Translations under genes and position numbers: made by a program | The notes under the pieces: generated by a model | What the model was told of the DNA's origin: nothing | The model's database searches: none | The model's input: the letters and a program-made list of their open reading frames with translations, nothing else | Part shown: piece by piece, positions 40,986-50,429 of the stretch | How positions within the stretch are numbered: position 1 is the stretch's first letter | How the letters are laid out: every line of letters begins with the position of its first letter | NCBI GenBank assembly: GCA_029959085.1 | Contig: JARWIR010000051.1 | Coordinates: 2,542,001-2,606,000 of the forward strand | Origin: Nemophila menziesii | Lineage: Eukaryota; Streptophyta; Magnoliopsida; Boraginales; Hydrophyllaceae | Direction of reading: 5' to 3' | DNA length: 64,000 bases

Positions 40986-42109
40986 TTATGTAAAAGTTTG
41001 ATTTCACAATTCCTACCAAATAGCAACAACTAAAATCAATCAATTCAACTGGTAAATTCATGTATTATTTGTGTTGTTCTAAGTATTCACAATCTATAAG
41101 ATATTCAGTGCAAATTGTATCCTCTATAATCAGTTTAGCCTAGTAGAATTTCTATAACCTATCTAAAATTATAGTTAAACTATATAATTATACTCATTGT
41201 TAAGTTCGTGAACATTAGTTTATGTTCATCATATATAAACCTGAAACCCTAACTTATCAACATTTGATTGCTTAATAGCATTATCATTAATTCATGTATA
41301 AACACATTGCAGTTTTTATATATGCCATTTCATCAAAAAATGCAACAATTTATCCCAAAAAAAAATTGTCGATAAATACAAAAATTCATCCATACAATAT
41401 TGCATTACCTTTTCATTTTTTTCTCTTTTTGTATGTCTGATTCTTCAGAATATTTGATTTCTGTCCATTGTTGTAGATTTCGCTTGATTTTTTTAATGAT
41501 TTTGTGGGATCTATTCCTGATTTCTTGTTCGTTTTTGGAGAGAATTATAGGTATGTATATTTGTGTGTGTATTATGCGTTTCACGTGTATCGTCTGTTTA
41601 TATATTGTGTTGGATTTTTTATTTATTTATTAAGGGTATTGTTGTCATTTGTTGGCTAGCCATTACCTTGTGATTTTTAGTAACAAAGTAAGCTTGTACA
41701 AAGGTATTTATGGTAATATTTTTAATGTAGAAAACAGATTTATCACTATTTCTTGATGTTGATAATATTTTAAAAACTCTAAAAAATTTAAAATAAAGAC
41801 TACATCATTCATATAATTGATGGTATCTTTTTTTCTAATAAAAAAAATGGTCAATTACCCAAAAGGACTTGAGGAGTATCTTAGTGCCACATGAAAACCA
41901 AGTGATTCCTCTCTCCTACTTAGAGGTCTCAAAATTGACAAATGTCATTATTACCTTTATAGTGTATATAAGACAAAAAATAGATTATTCTTTCTCCTCC
42001 ATTACCATTAATCTCTCACCTCCTTTATCATTTATTCTCTCACCTCCTTCATTAACAATCAATAATTTCAAGTTCCGGCCACAACTATCGACCACCACCG
42101 GCCACCGCC
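40986..42109. other. AT-rich intergenic DNA, no gene seen
   Basis: Low-complexity AT-rich sequence. Short open frames (e.g. 41400-41633) are Phe/Cys/Ile-rich and show no domain. The run CTCACCTCCTT-CATT near 42015-42055 repeats twice. Confidence 0.5.
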
Positions 42110-42575
42110 GGAAAAAGTACTGAGCATATTTTACTGAGCATATTTTACTGAGCATATTTTACCGAGTTTCGGAAAAAAGTGTTGAGCATCGAAAATAGTT
42201 GATGAGTATCGAGTTTTTCTGATGAGTAAATTTACTGAGCATGCTCGTATGCTCATTAAATTTACCGAGTATGCTTGTATGCTCAGTAAATTTACAGAGT
42301 ATGCTCAGTAAATTTACTGAGTATTAACAAATCAGCTATACATTAACACAAATCAGCTATACATTAACACAAATCAGCTATACATTAACACAAATCAACT
42401 ATACATTAAAAGTTATGAGTATTAACATCTCTTGAGTATGGCCTCGAAAATTACAACGACCTATTCGAATAAGAAAAAATGAAAAAAGAAAAAAAAATTG
42501 AACTTGCTGAGCGTGGTTTGAACTTGATGAGCGTGGTTCGAACTTACTGAGCATGGTTCGAACTTGCTGAGAATG
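42110..42575. repeat. Cluster of minisatellites built on TGAGCAT/TGAGCGT
   Basis: Three neighbouring arrays. TACTGAGCATATTT is repeated three times at 42119-42162, followed by looser (C/G)AGTAAATTTACTGAG units to 42320. ACACAAATCAGCTATACATTA repeats four times at about 42328-42410. GAACTT(G/A)CTGAGC(G/A)TGGTTC-type 18-base units follow at about 42498-42575. All but the middle array share TGAGCNT or TGAGTAT cores. Confidence 0.8.
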
Positions 42576-43476
42576 ATACCTGCAGATCTGAATTTGTCCA
42601 CCTTCGAAGCTTGAACATGAAAGAAACCAAATCCATGGCAGATCTGAGCTCCAACTTCACGAAGCTTGAACACCTGCGGACAAGTTCGAGATCACGAAGT
42701 TTCACGGAGAGGTCTTCACGGCGACAAGTCTCGCCATTAACGAACCAAGAAGCTTGCTCGCGCCATGGCCGGAGCTCGCAACAACTTTAATTCTCTCGCA
42801 ACATCGGAGATGAAGCTTTGTCGTCGGCGAAAAACGTTCGAACCTTGTGCAAAATCTTCATTGTCGGATCTTCAACTTTATTCCATGGTTGTCTTCACTC
42901 GTCCAGATCCATGTGGAGAAAGAGAGAGAAACCCTAGAAGACGTGAAAAAGCTGTAACGTGTGATTGGAAAGGTAAAGAGGAGAGAGGAGAGAGGAGAGA
43001 AGAGAGAGGATGGGATTTAGTATTTTAAAATAGTAGTTGAAATAATTATTATATATAAAGAAATAAAAAAACAAAAGAGGGTAAGAAGGTAATTGGATTT
43101 TCAGCATATAGTATTAATTTTTGTTTATGTCCTTTAGTAAAAAGAGTAAATACAGCTTGTGTTATTAGATCTTGGAGTGGTGTTCAAGATTCTTGGTAAT
43201 AATCTCATAAAAAAAGGGTTAGTGAACATGTAAACATTTTAAAGCTATTGGACAAAAAAAACACATGTAAATATTGGTAAAAAGAAAAAAAAATACATAC
43301 AAAAACATTGGGGCTATAATTGTTTTCTCACAAAATAAAAGTTAACCAGAAACCTAAAACAGAACGTCGTCGTATGACCAAGGTAAGTCAAGCTTTAGAT
43401 CCCAAAATTAATCAAAACCCGATCGCCACTCCTTTTATTTCACTCTCTTTTTCACTTTTCATCAAAGAATAAAAAG
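42576..43476. other. Upstream region of the complex I gene; nothing firm
   Basis: This includes a purine-rich GAGAGGA tract (about 42960-43012) and a short Arg/Glu-rich open frame that I do not trust. The last 100 bases before the gene at 43477 are pyrimidine-rich (CTCTCTTTTTCACTTTTCATC), a plausible 5' UTR. Confidence 0.4.
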
Positions 43477-43836
43477 ATGCCGTCGCCGAAGCCCTTCACA
43501 AGCGCCGCAGGCATGTTAAGAGCCCGATTAAGCCCGGCCCTAAAGACCAGAGGTGGAGGAGGAGATGGGCCTAGCAGATGGGTCTCAGCCGGCCACCAAG
43601 AACGCCCCAACGGTTACTTCCTTAATCGAACACCACTACCACCAGGTCAGTCAAGGAAATGGGAAGATTGGGAATTGCCTTGTTACGTCACTAGCTTCCT
43701 TACCATCGTCATCCTTGGTGTGGGTCTCAATGCTAAGCCTGATCTAACCATCGAAACTTGGGCCCATCAGAAAGCCCTTGAACGTCTTGAACTTGAATCA
43801 TCTGCTGCTGCTAGTGCTCAATATGATTCTGAATAG
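43477..43836 (+). CDS. Probable complex I ESSS/NDUFB11-like subunit
   Basis: A one-exon, 119-residue protein. The conserved part runs from about residue 44 (GYFLNRTPLPPGQSRKWEDW) through one membrane span (about 68-86, CYVTSFLTIVILGVGLNA) to WAHQKALERLELE. This pattern matches the small plant protein annotated as the ESSS (NDUFB11-like) subunit of mitochondrial NADH dehydrogenase. By family knowledge it would sit in the inner membrane arm of complex I as an accessory, non-catalytic subunit. The N-terminus is Arg/Lys/Ala-rich with no acids in its first 30 residues, fitting mitochondrial import. The ATG follows a pyrimidine-rich leader, and a TAG at 43834 ends the frame. AATAAA near 43946 is a possible poly-A signal. 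The family name is from recall; the protein-coding call itself is strong. Confidence 0.72.
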   Translation: MPSPKPFTSAAGMLRARLSPALKTRGGGGDGPSRWVSAGHQERPNGYFLNRTPLPPGQSRKWEDWELPCYVTSFLTIVILGVGLNAKPDLTIETWAHQKALERLELESSAAASAQYDSE

Positions 43837-44570
43837 ATGAAATCATCAGCTGATGTTATTTAATTTCTGGTATGATAAGATTTTAATCCAATGTTTTTGG
43901 TTTTTTTTGTATGTGTTGATAATGTGATGAAGCAGTAATTTCGCCAATAAATACTAATTTACTGTTTTCTTTGTTGAATGGAATTAAATTTTCCAGTATT
44001 TTGCTCTGTTAATGAAATTGGGTTATTTGTTTGTGTTTGCTTATTATTATCACAAAATTGTTAGTATAAAAATGGGATTTTTGATTATGAAGTTTAATAC
44101 AATTGACCAGAATTAGTTGAATCTGTGATAAAGTGTGATAGCATAATTTTGTTGTGAATTCATCTGAGGGATAGAAATGTCAAATCAAAGTATCTTTGTT
44201 AAACCTATTATCATATTTATTAAACAATTGTGCAATACTGAAACCCAAAGCATTGGAATTTATCTGAGTTTTTTTCACTGACTTTATCTCGGAAGCTATT
44301 AATATTTCCAGATATTTATAGAGTTACCTTTTCCAATTTGATAAATGTATCCCTGTTTTGAAACTTATTTACCTTGCAATAGACTCACCCATGAACCGTA
44401 CCTGTAGTTTTTTTATCCAAAGAAATATAACAGGAAGATCAGTTTTTTCTTTCCAAAGAAACATCACAGAAAGATCAGAAAACAAATTCTTTTCATAACT
44501 TTCGTTGCTAAGGAATTTGAGTCCCGAATAATTTTTCAAACTTGACTAGCTAATAATGTTAAAAGTAATG

Positions 44571-44640
<70 letters not shown>

Positions 44641-44824
44641 TTTTTTTCTTCATCCCCAGTATCATTTTAATCGAAACAACTATTAGGAGATATTAATGAG
44701 TCACCGGAATTAAGGGCGTCCAAGTAGAGATGTCCAAGCATCACGAAATTTACAAAGAGGAGGGGAAAGAGCATGCAAAGCACGAGTGAAATAATTAGAT
44801 AAAATTTTATCTTATTCAGTTGTA
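43837..44824. other. 3' flank of the complex I gene; no further gene
   Basis: Presumed 3' UTR followed by AT-rich intergenic DNA. A duplicated CCAAAGAAA-ATAACAGGAAGATCAG-like phrase occurs at about 44417 and 44455, and the AT microsatellite lies at 44572-44638. Confidence 0.5.
44572..44638. repeat. (TA)n microsatellite
   Basis: About 33 uninterrupted TA units. Likely polymorphic in length and able to extrude a cruciform. Confidence 0.95.
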
Positions 44825-45055
44825 TTAAATCGTAGCCAAATTAAAGGTTTTATGTTCCATAAAAAAATTATTGTGTGCCCGCCAGAGAGCCGAACATGTA
44901 AAAGTTATCTTCGGGATTATTTCCTTAGTACCAAATGCCACTCTTGGCATATTTGGAATTAATTTCAACGAGTTACCGGTTGAACCAGGGCTCATTTGGA
45001 AGAGCATTGATAGAGAAAATGCTCTACTGACTCGTCGAGCATAACATTGCGGCAT
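44825..45055 (-). pseudogene. Possible LINE or RNase H-like remnant
   Basis: A 76-codon minus-strand frame contains MPRVAFGTKEIIPKITFTCS and ALWRAHNNFFMEHKTF. These are loosely like the region between the Cys knuckle and RNase H of plant LINE ORF2 (SIWKARN.VVF-type wording). Flanking text shows no further LINE motif. Weak call; it could also be a chance frame. Confidence 0.22.
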
Positions 45056-45293
45056 GCTTTTCAGAGATCACTTTGAGTTTCAAGGGGAGCAACCCTTCCA
45101 TATTTAGTCCCCGCCCTCTCGAACGAGAGTTAAGGGATCTCTTGCTCGACCATTAGGGTTTGTTAGACGATGCTATAAATTTTAGGGTTTGGTTATACTT
45201 GGATTTAGTCAAAGACATTCCACTCCCGAAGTGGAGCCATAAGGTTCCACGTACTAGTTTATAAGTTCAGAGACCTTCGAGTGGAGGTTATCC

Positions 45294-45399
45294 AGCGGTA
45301 AAGGGGAAGGGTAATGTCCTTTATCCATAGGTCTTGCCAAATGGATAGCGGTAAAGGGGAAGGGTAATGTCCTTTATCCATAGGTCTTGCCAAATGGAT
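45294..45399. repeat. Perfect 53-base tandem duplication
   Basis: A unit beginning AGCGGTAAAGGGGAAGGGTA and ending GCCAAATGGAT occurs twice back to back (45294-45346 and 45347-45399) without a mismatch that I can see. The surrounding 45060-45430 is of unknown origin. Confidence 0.88.
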
Positions 45400-45429
45400 A
45401 TAGTAAATCCATCCCTGATCATAATATCG

Positions 45430-46300
45430 GGGCTTGGACTTTCCCTTGATCCATCCCCGATTGTCTTGTCAATGGTTATCTACCATCAAACTAGATTCGT
45501 GTTGAGCCCTTGACTGAACATCGATAGTTGAAGTGCCGGGGTATAACCATGAAGTGTACATCTAGCTAAACTCTGTTGAAACCTCACACATGCCTCTGTT
45601 ACACTCTCACCACTGTCTTGGAGGAAATTTGCAAGTTACATTTAATCCTCCATTCTCATGCTATGTAGATAGTAGAGATCAAATAACTTGACTTTCAACT
45701 CGTCCTGTGACGTAATCGAATCAGATGGTTGATTGTCCAACCATTCATTAGAACCTCCGTTCGAAAAAAATATAAACATAAAGTAATACAGTTTCTTGTT
45801 TGTAATGTTGTTTGTAATTCCTTGAGTAATGTAGGCATCACAAATTTGCATAAACTTCTAAATCGACCTCACTAAATTTTGTTGTGTTACACCACTATAA
45901 TGCCCAAAGCTTAAGAATTAACTCAACATACCCTTATCGGGCTTCAGTCTTGCAACTTGGATCTCTAGAAGGCAAATCCCTAAAGGTTGGACATGAAATG
46001 GACCTCATTGAGCGGAAAGACCTTGTTTTCTACACTGTATAATCTACGGACCTCCTCCATTAACTACTACTTGTGGTGGTACTACCTGGGGAATTTGATT
46101 TTGATGATTTAGATTATCCTCAGGTGTTATCTCTTCTACTCATGGGTTTACATTATCTCCACCTCCTACTAACAACGAATCAACTACACTCGATATTGAT
46201 TTGTTCTTCCTTAGCTCTCTTTCTCGCCTTCTTTAAGCTCAAATTAGTTTCTTGGGGTCCGAGAGAATAAACCAATACCTAAGAACCTGGAAAGAGAAAA
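45430..46300 (-). pseudogene. Athila-type gag remnant, minus strand
   Basis: Fragments of a gag protein read leftward: LSLKKARKRAKEEQINIE near 46220, MQICDAYITQGITNN (45851-45800) and FLQDSGESVTEACVRF near 45610. They match the gag at 60624-61290 (MKICDAYIIKGVTQV; MQEEGESVGEAWLRF) in order and spacing. Several stops and frame changes lie between them. Gag would form the capsid of the retrotransposon particle. The primer-site remnant at 46380-46394 and the LTR end at 46400 lie just upstream, as expected. Everything downstream (protease, RT) is absent, so this is a truncated, inactive copy. Confidence 0.65.
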
Positions 46301-46489
46301 GAAAAAAACAAGCATAAAACTGAAACAAATAAAAGCTTCTACACTAACACTAAACACAATAACTAACAAGAAAAATCCTTGACAGCGGCGACAAAAACTT
46401 GGTGGGACCTAAGGTGCGATAAACTAACGATAATAAAAGCACGCACCTTGGAAAGAACCACGATAAACTCTCTGCAAGTCACATATTGT

Positions 46490-46938
46490 CTATGCTGTAG
46501 ATATCGCCGCCTAGGCGCGCCTAGGCGCCGTCTAGGCGTCAACTCCCCCCTCAACCGCTTACGCCTAGTAAAAATGCTAGGCATTTTTTCCCAACGCCTT
46601 AGTCGCCATGGAAGAGGCGCCTAGCCCGCCTAGGCACCGATTAATGGTAAAAACTTGCCGCGTAGGCCCTCCATTAAATTTATTTTACTCTCGGAAATTC
46701 TTGAATTGATATTATAACTCTAATTTTAGTATTTTTCATATTCAATATAGTGGTGTTAGATGAATTATATGACTTAAATAGATAAAATTATCATTATTAT
46801 ACACGCGTATTACTAAATATATAAAATTACATAGCAGGATTCAAAACCGCGTAATCCCGCCTAGGCCCCGCGTAGTCCCTCCTAGGCGCTAGGCCCCAGT
46901 CGACCGCCTAGGCCGCGGAACCGAGATCTACAACATAG
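46490..46938. mobile_element. hAT-like MITE rich in CCTAGGCG motifs (copy 1)
   Basis: The 449-bp element has an 8-bp TSD CATATTGT (46482-46489 and 46939-46946). Ends are CTATGCTGTAGAT and ATCTACAACATAG. The terminal parts are packed with CGCCTAGGCG-type palindromes, while the middle is AT-rich. A second copy lies at 57500-57968 in inverse orientation. There is no coding capacity; the open frames here are by-products of the GC-rich ends. Confidence 0.85.
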
Positions 46939-47339
46939 CATATTGTTTGCAAGTTATAGTTGAATAAGTAAAAGTTCGTTCTTAGGGATTCATCGATTAG
47001 TTCAAACTCGTGTTCAGATATAAGCATAGAATGAATTATTTGTTTAAACTAAAAACAAAAATAAAATGAATACTTGTTTGGTTTTTGTTATAAGAACTAA
47101 ATGAGAGAATAATGATTAAACTAATGAATGCAAATAGATAACTAAGAAGAATGGTGATGAGATATAACTTAAGTCTGCTAGTATGAATTTATCTTACTAA
47201 ATCGCTATTCTAATTATAAGGGAAAATTGAGCATATATAAGTAGTCGGTATTAATAATCCTCCGAAATCCCGTCAGGGGACTTGGGTAAGGGGAACTACC
47301 TACGCAATGATTAGTGAATGATTAGCTTTCTAATTCATT

Positions 47340-48599
47340 GTGCGGTATAGGTGTCTTGAGGAGGTTGTCTCTGAGCTTGATTTCCATAATTTTGTCCCCC
47401 TTGGTAGTTGTTCTGTGGTCTTGGTTGATAGTTATTACCTTGGGGACGCGGCTGATATGCGTATGTCGGATTAGTGGCCCCACTTAGATTTGAATATTGG
47501 GAACCCGGATGGTTTCTATTTGGTTGATAACCTTGACCACCTGAATTATAGTTCCCTCAGTTGGCAACAAACATTGCGGCTTCTAGATTGCTTTGACAAT
47601 GCTCCCAATCATGATCTAGTACACCACAATTAGAACATCCATATACTTCTTGTGTAACATTAACATCTGCTCTTCTACCTGAAAAGCCTTCTTTAACAGC
47701 TAAGGTAAGTTGTTTCAATTGCTGTTCCAATGTGTTCTTCAATTTGTTCTCCAATGAAGAGAATTTTTCTTCAATTACAACACTACTTTCTTTATAACTT
47801 CCATCTCGGATAGATTTTCTTACAATGTTACAACCCATCTCATTCTTCATTGTTCTATTCAAAATAACCTTAGCATGAACTGGTTGTACCTGTAAGAATC
47901 CACCACCACAAAGTAGGTCTAAGTCTTTTCTTGATTGCCCATCAAGGCCCTTATAGAATATTTTCATTTGTTGTGGTTCTGTAAGGTTATGATCGGGAAC
48001 TCTTCTTAAGCATATTTGGAATCTTGACCAACTCCTACCCAGAGTCTCATTGTTCTTGCTCAAAGGAAGTTAGAGCAATATGTGCATTCAATCTCATGTT
48101 AGTTGGGTAGTACCTATCGAAAAATGCAGTTTGAAGCTCATCCCAATTATTTATTGATCTTGATTCTTGCGAATCATGTCAATCACTAGCTGCGTCTATT
48201 ACGAAAAATCTGAAATTTGCATAATACATCTGCACTCTGGTCACACCATTGCGTTATATATGAGTCGCATATCTGCATAAATTTCTGTACTGCACGAATC
48301 AGATCTTCTCCAGGTGCTCCTCGGAAATTTCCATAATTCTGGAATTGAGATAACATACCAGGATCGGGTCTGTATCTTGCGACATTAATATCTGATGGAC
48401 CAATCCAAAGAGCAGGAGCGCGATATGGAGCTTGTTCAGGACCATTTATAAACCACAGATCATTATTAACTGGGGGTTGAACTTGTGGAGCAAGAGGAGG
48501 ATTAAGCTCGATATCTTCAGCCATTTTTGCTTCTTTGGCTAATCTCCCTTGCTTCTTAAATCCCCCGAGTTTAATATCTAGTTTAATATATTTAGACAT
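47340..48599 (-). pseudogene. Athila-type gag, long but broken
   Basis: Starting at ATG 48599, 137 codons give a gag N-terminus with GFKKQGRLAKEAKMAED, RYRPDPGMLSQFQNYG and MQICDSYITQ, ending in frame damage near 48186. The second open stretch (48063-47557, 168 codons) continues with FYKGLDGQSRKDLDLLCGG, a long Lys/Gln-rich helix, and a Cys/His knuckle CSNCGVLDHDWEHC. A Gln/Asn/Pro-rich tail (RPQGNNYQPRPQ) is readable to about 47345. The knuckle binds RNA in active elements. At least two disruptions separate the pieces (about 48070-48186 and the stop at 47557). The fragment lies between LTR-like pieces rather than after a primer site, which points to rearrangement. Confidence 0.75.
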
Positions 48600-49859
48600 T
48601 AGAGGAGGATTAAGCTAGTTTAATATCGAGTTTAATAGAGGAGACATTAAACTAGTAGTCGGAACTCTAATGTCTCCTAGCCCACTGTCGGGTGGACCTA
48701 GGAGCTATCCTAAATTACTATAAACCCCTACATAGGCGAATATGCCTCTTCGGATGTGAAGTATTTACCTCTTTGGCTATGTAATTAGTTAAGTATGTCG
48801 GTCAATAACGGACATTACATGGGTATTACCTACGTCTGTATTCAAACCCCTTGTCGGATGATCACTTTTGCCACTAAAGTGAATAGCCCAAATACTAAAA
48901 GCTATTTCTAGTTGTACCGAAAAGAAATAGTAATTAAGAAAAAAGTAATATCCAATATATAAGACTCAATTCAGTTTAAATCATAAAACTCCCAAATTCA
49001 AAACATAGAATAAATTAATTAAGGTTCATCCCTTGATTGTGATTCTCAAGTATATGAAAGTTTAGCTCATAATAAAATTGAATACTAAAATAATATAATA
49101 AAAATTCACATTCAATTACAGACTAGAGATAGATAACCCAAAAGTTTGGTTGGTTGTTGTTGGAAGAATAGAAATCCTCCAGCTCTAGCTTCTCCTTTGT
49201 CTTCTTGCTCTGACTTAAAAGTATGAAGCCTCTGATGTAATTCTTTGAAGTGTGTGTAAAAATGAGGCTAAAGGGTCTTTTTATACTAGTAAATTTGGAT
49301 TAGGGCTTAGGTTAAGAGCATTAGGTCAAATTATAACAAGCCCAAGCTCATCTTCTTCTTTAATTCCTGTAACTGGTTTACAACCCTTAGTAAAACGGCT
49401 GTAACTTTTGCATATCAACTCCAAATGGACTCATTCCAGTTGCAAAATCTTCCTAACTCAATAAAGAATAAAACCTATTCCACGGACCAAAGGCTGAATC
49501 CGCTCCTAAGTAGCCCAAAAACAGAAATTAGTAACAGACTTCCAGATCTGCAACTTCGCTAGTCAATTCTTCGGAAATTCTTTTCTTGCCTTTAACTCCT
49601 CCAGTTGATCTAAGACTTTAATTATCACTTCTCCTCCTTGTGTTGGTTCTCCATAGAATCCATGAACCTATGAACTTTATACTAAAAACAAACAAATTAA
49701 CGCACAAAAGATCTAAAAATGCAAATAGTCTAATTCTAGGGGAGAAATTGCAATATGACGAAATAAGCATAAAATTCTATAAAATAAGTCGAATATTCAC
49801 CTAAAATGATATCTCCTAAGGGATAATATTTAGAACAAACAGGGAGACATCAATTATCT

Positions 49860-50250
49860 CATGTCTTATAAGTACAGTTGCTCCCTTGGAAACACATACC
49901 ATCTTCAGACCTCTTGAGAATTTCCAGAGCCTCATCTTCATTGAAAGAAAACTCTTGGTCGTTCGAATTCTCTATTATTATACAATCAATAGTAGGGTCA
50001 TCAATAGTATGTTTCCAGAATCTGTTAAGCCTTGTTCCATTATAACTCCTTTCTCAACTCCATGCCTCTTCACATAATTTTTATCGAACACCTTTGTATT
50101 ACCCATTGACTGTACATTTTCTTCCACATCATTAGGTTTATTAAACTTTACACTTTTGCTTCTTCTCCCTAAATCACTCTTCTTGTTAGAGAAATTATTA
50201 TTATCTTTGATTATAGGTGTAACAAGGACATATCTTGCATTAGTCTCCAC
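49860..50250 (-). pseudogene. Unidentified protein fragment, frameshifted
   Basis: On the minus strand a 90-codon frame (50250-49978) reads VETNARYVLVTPIIKD, then a basic RSKSVKFNKPNDVEENVQSM and VFDKNYVKRHGVEKG. After a frame change near 50000 a second stretch continues with DQEFSFNEDEALEILKRSED and ends CTYKT before TGA at about 49858. The composition (charged, non-repetitive) looks protein-like, but I recognise no family. It lies between an LTR start (49852) and the tandem array (50430 onward). It may be a host gene remnant or the tail of a mobile element. Confidence 0.35.
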
Positions 50251-50429
50251 ACTTTTATTTACTTATTTAGAAATATTCTTTCATAGTGTCATGAGAAACT
50301 ACATAGTAGCACCTATCCAACGCAAAATATGATAGAAATTTGTCAAGAAATGAAGAAGAAGGAGCGAAAAATCACTAGTAGCTTCGAGCGAAAAATTCCA
50401 AAAAATATATGAAGATTTGCTGAGAAAAC

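Larger units (their letters stand above)
46400..49852 (-). repeat. Athila-type gypsy LTR sequence in two pieces with gag between
   Basis: The minus strand begins TGATGTCTCCCTGT at 49852 and shows LTR-like text to about 48680. It resumes from about 47337 to 46400, ending GGTCCCACCA before a degraded primer site (GTCGCCGCTGTCA). Both pieces contain wording from the LTR at 59013-60492, and they seem to overlap a little (ACCC-rich block near 47270 and near 48690). They may therefore be parts of two LTRs rather than one split LTR. Between them lies a gag fragment (47340-48599). A hAT MITE (46490-46938) interrupts the second piece. Confidence 0.6.

Noticed and set aside
42765..43028. 87-codon open frame before the complex I gene
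   Set aside because: Its C-terminal half is a GAGAGGA simple repeat. No domain and no start context.
46379..46624. Overlapping open frames on both strands near 46360-46624
   Set aside because: By-products of the CCTAGGCG-rich end of the hAT MITE.
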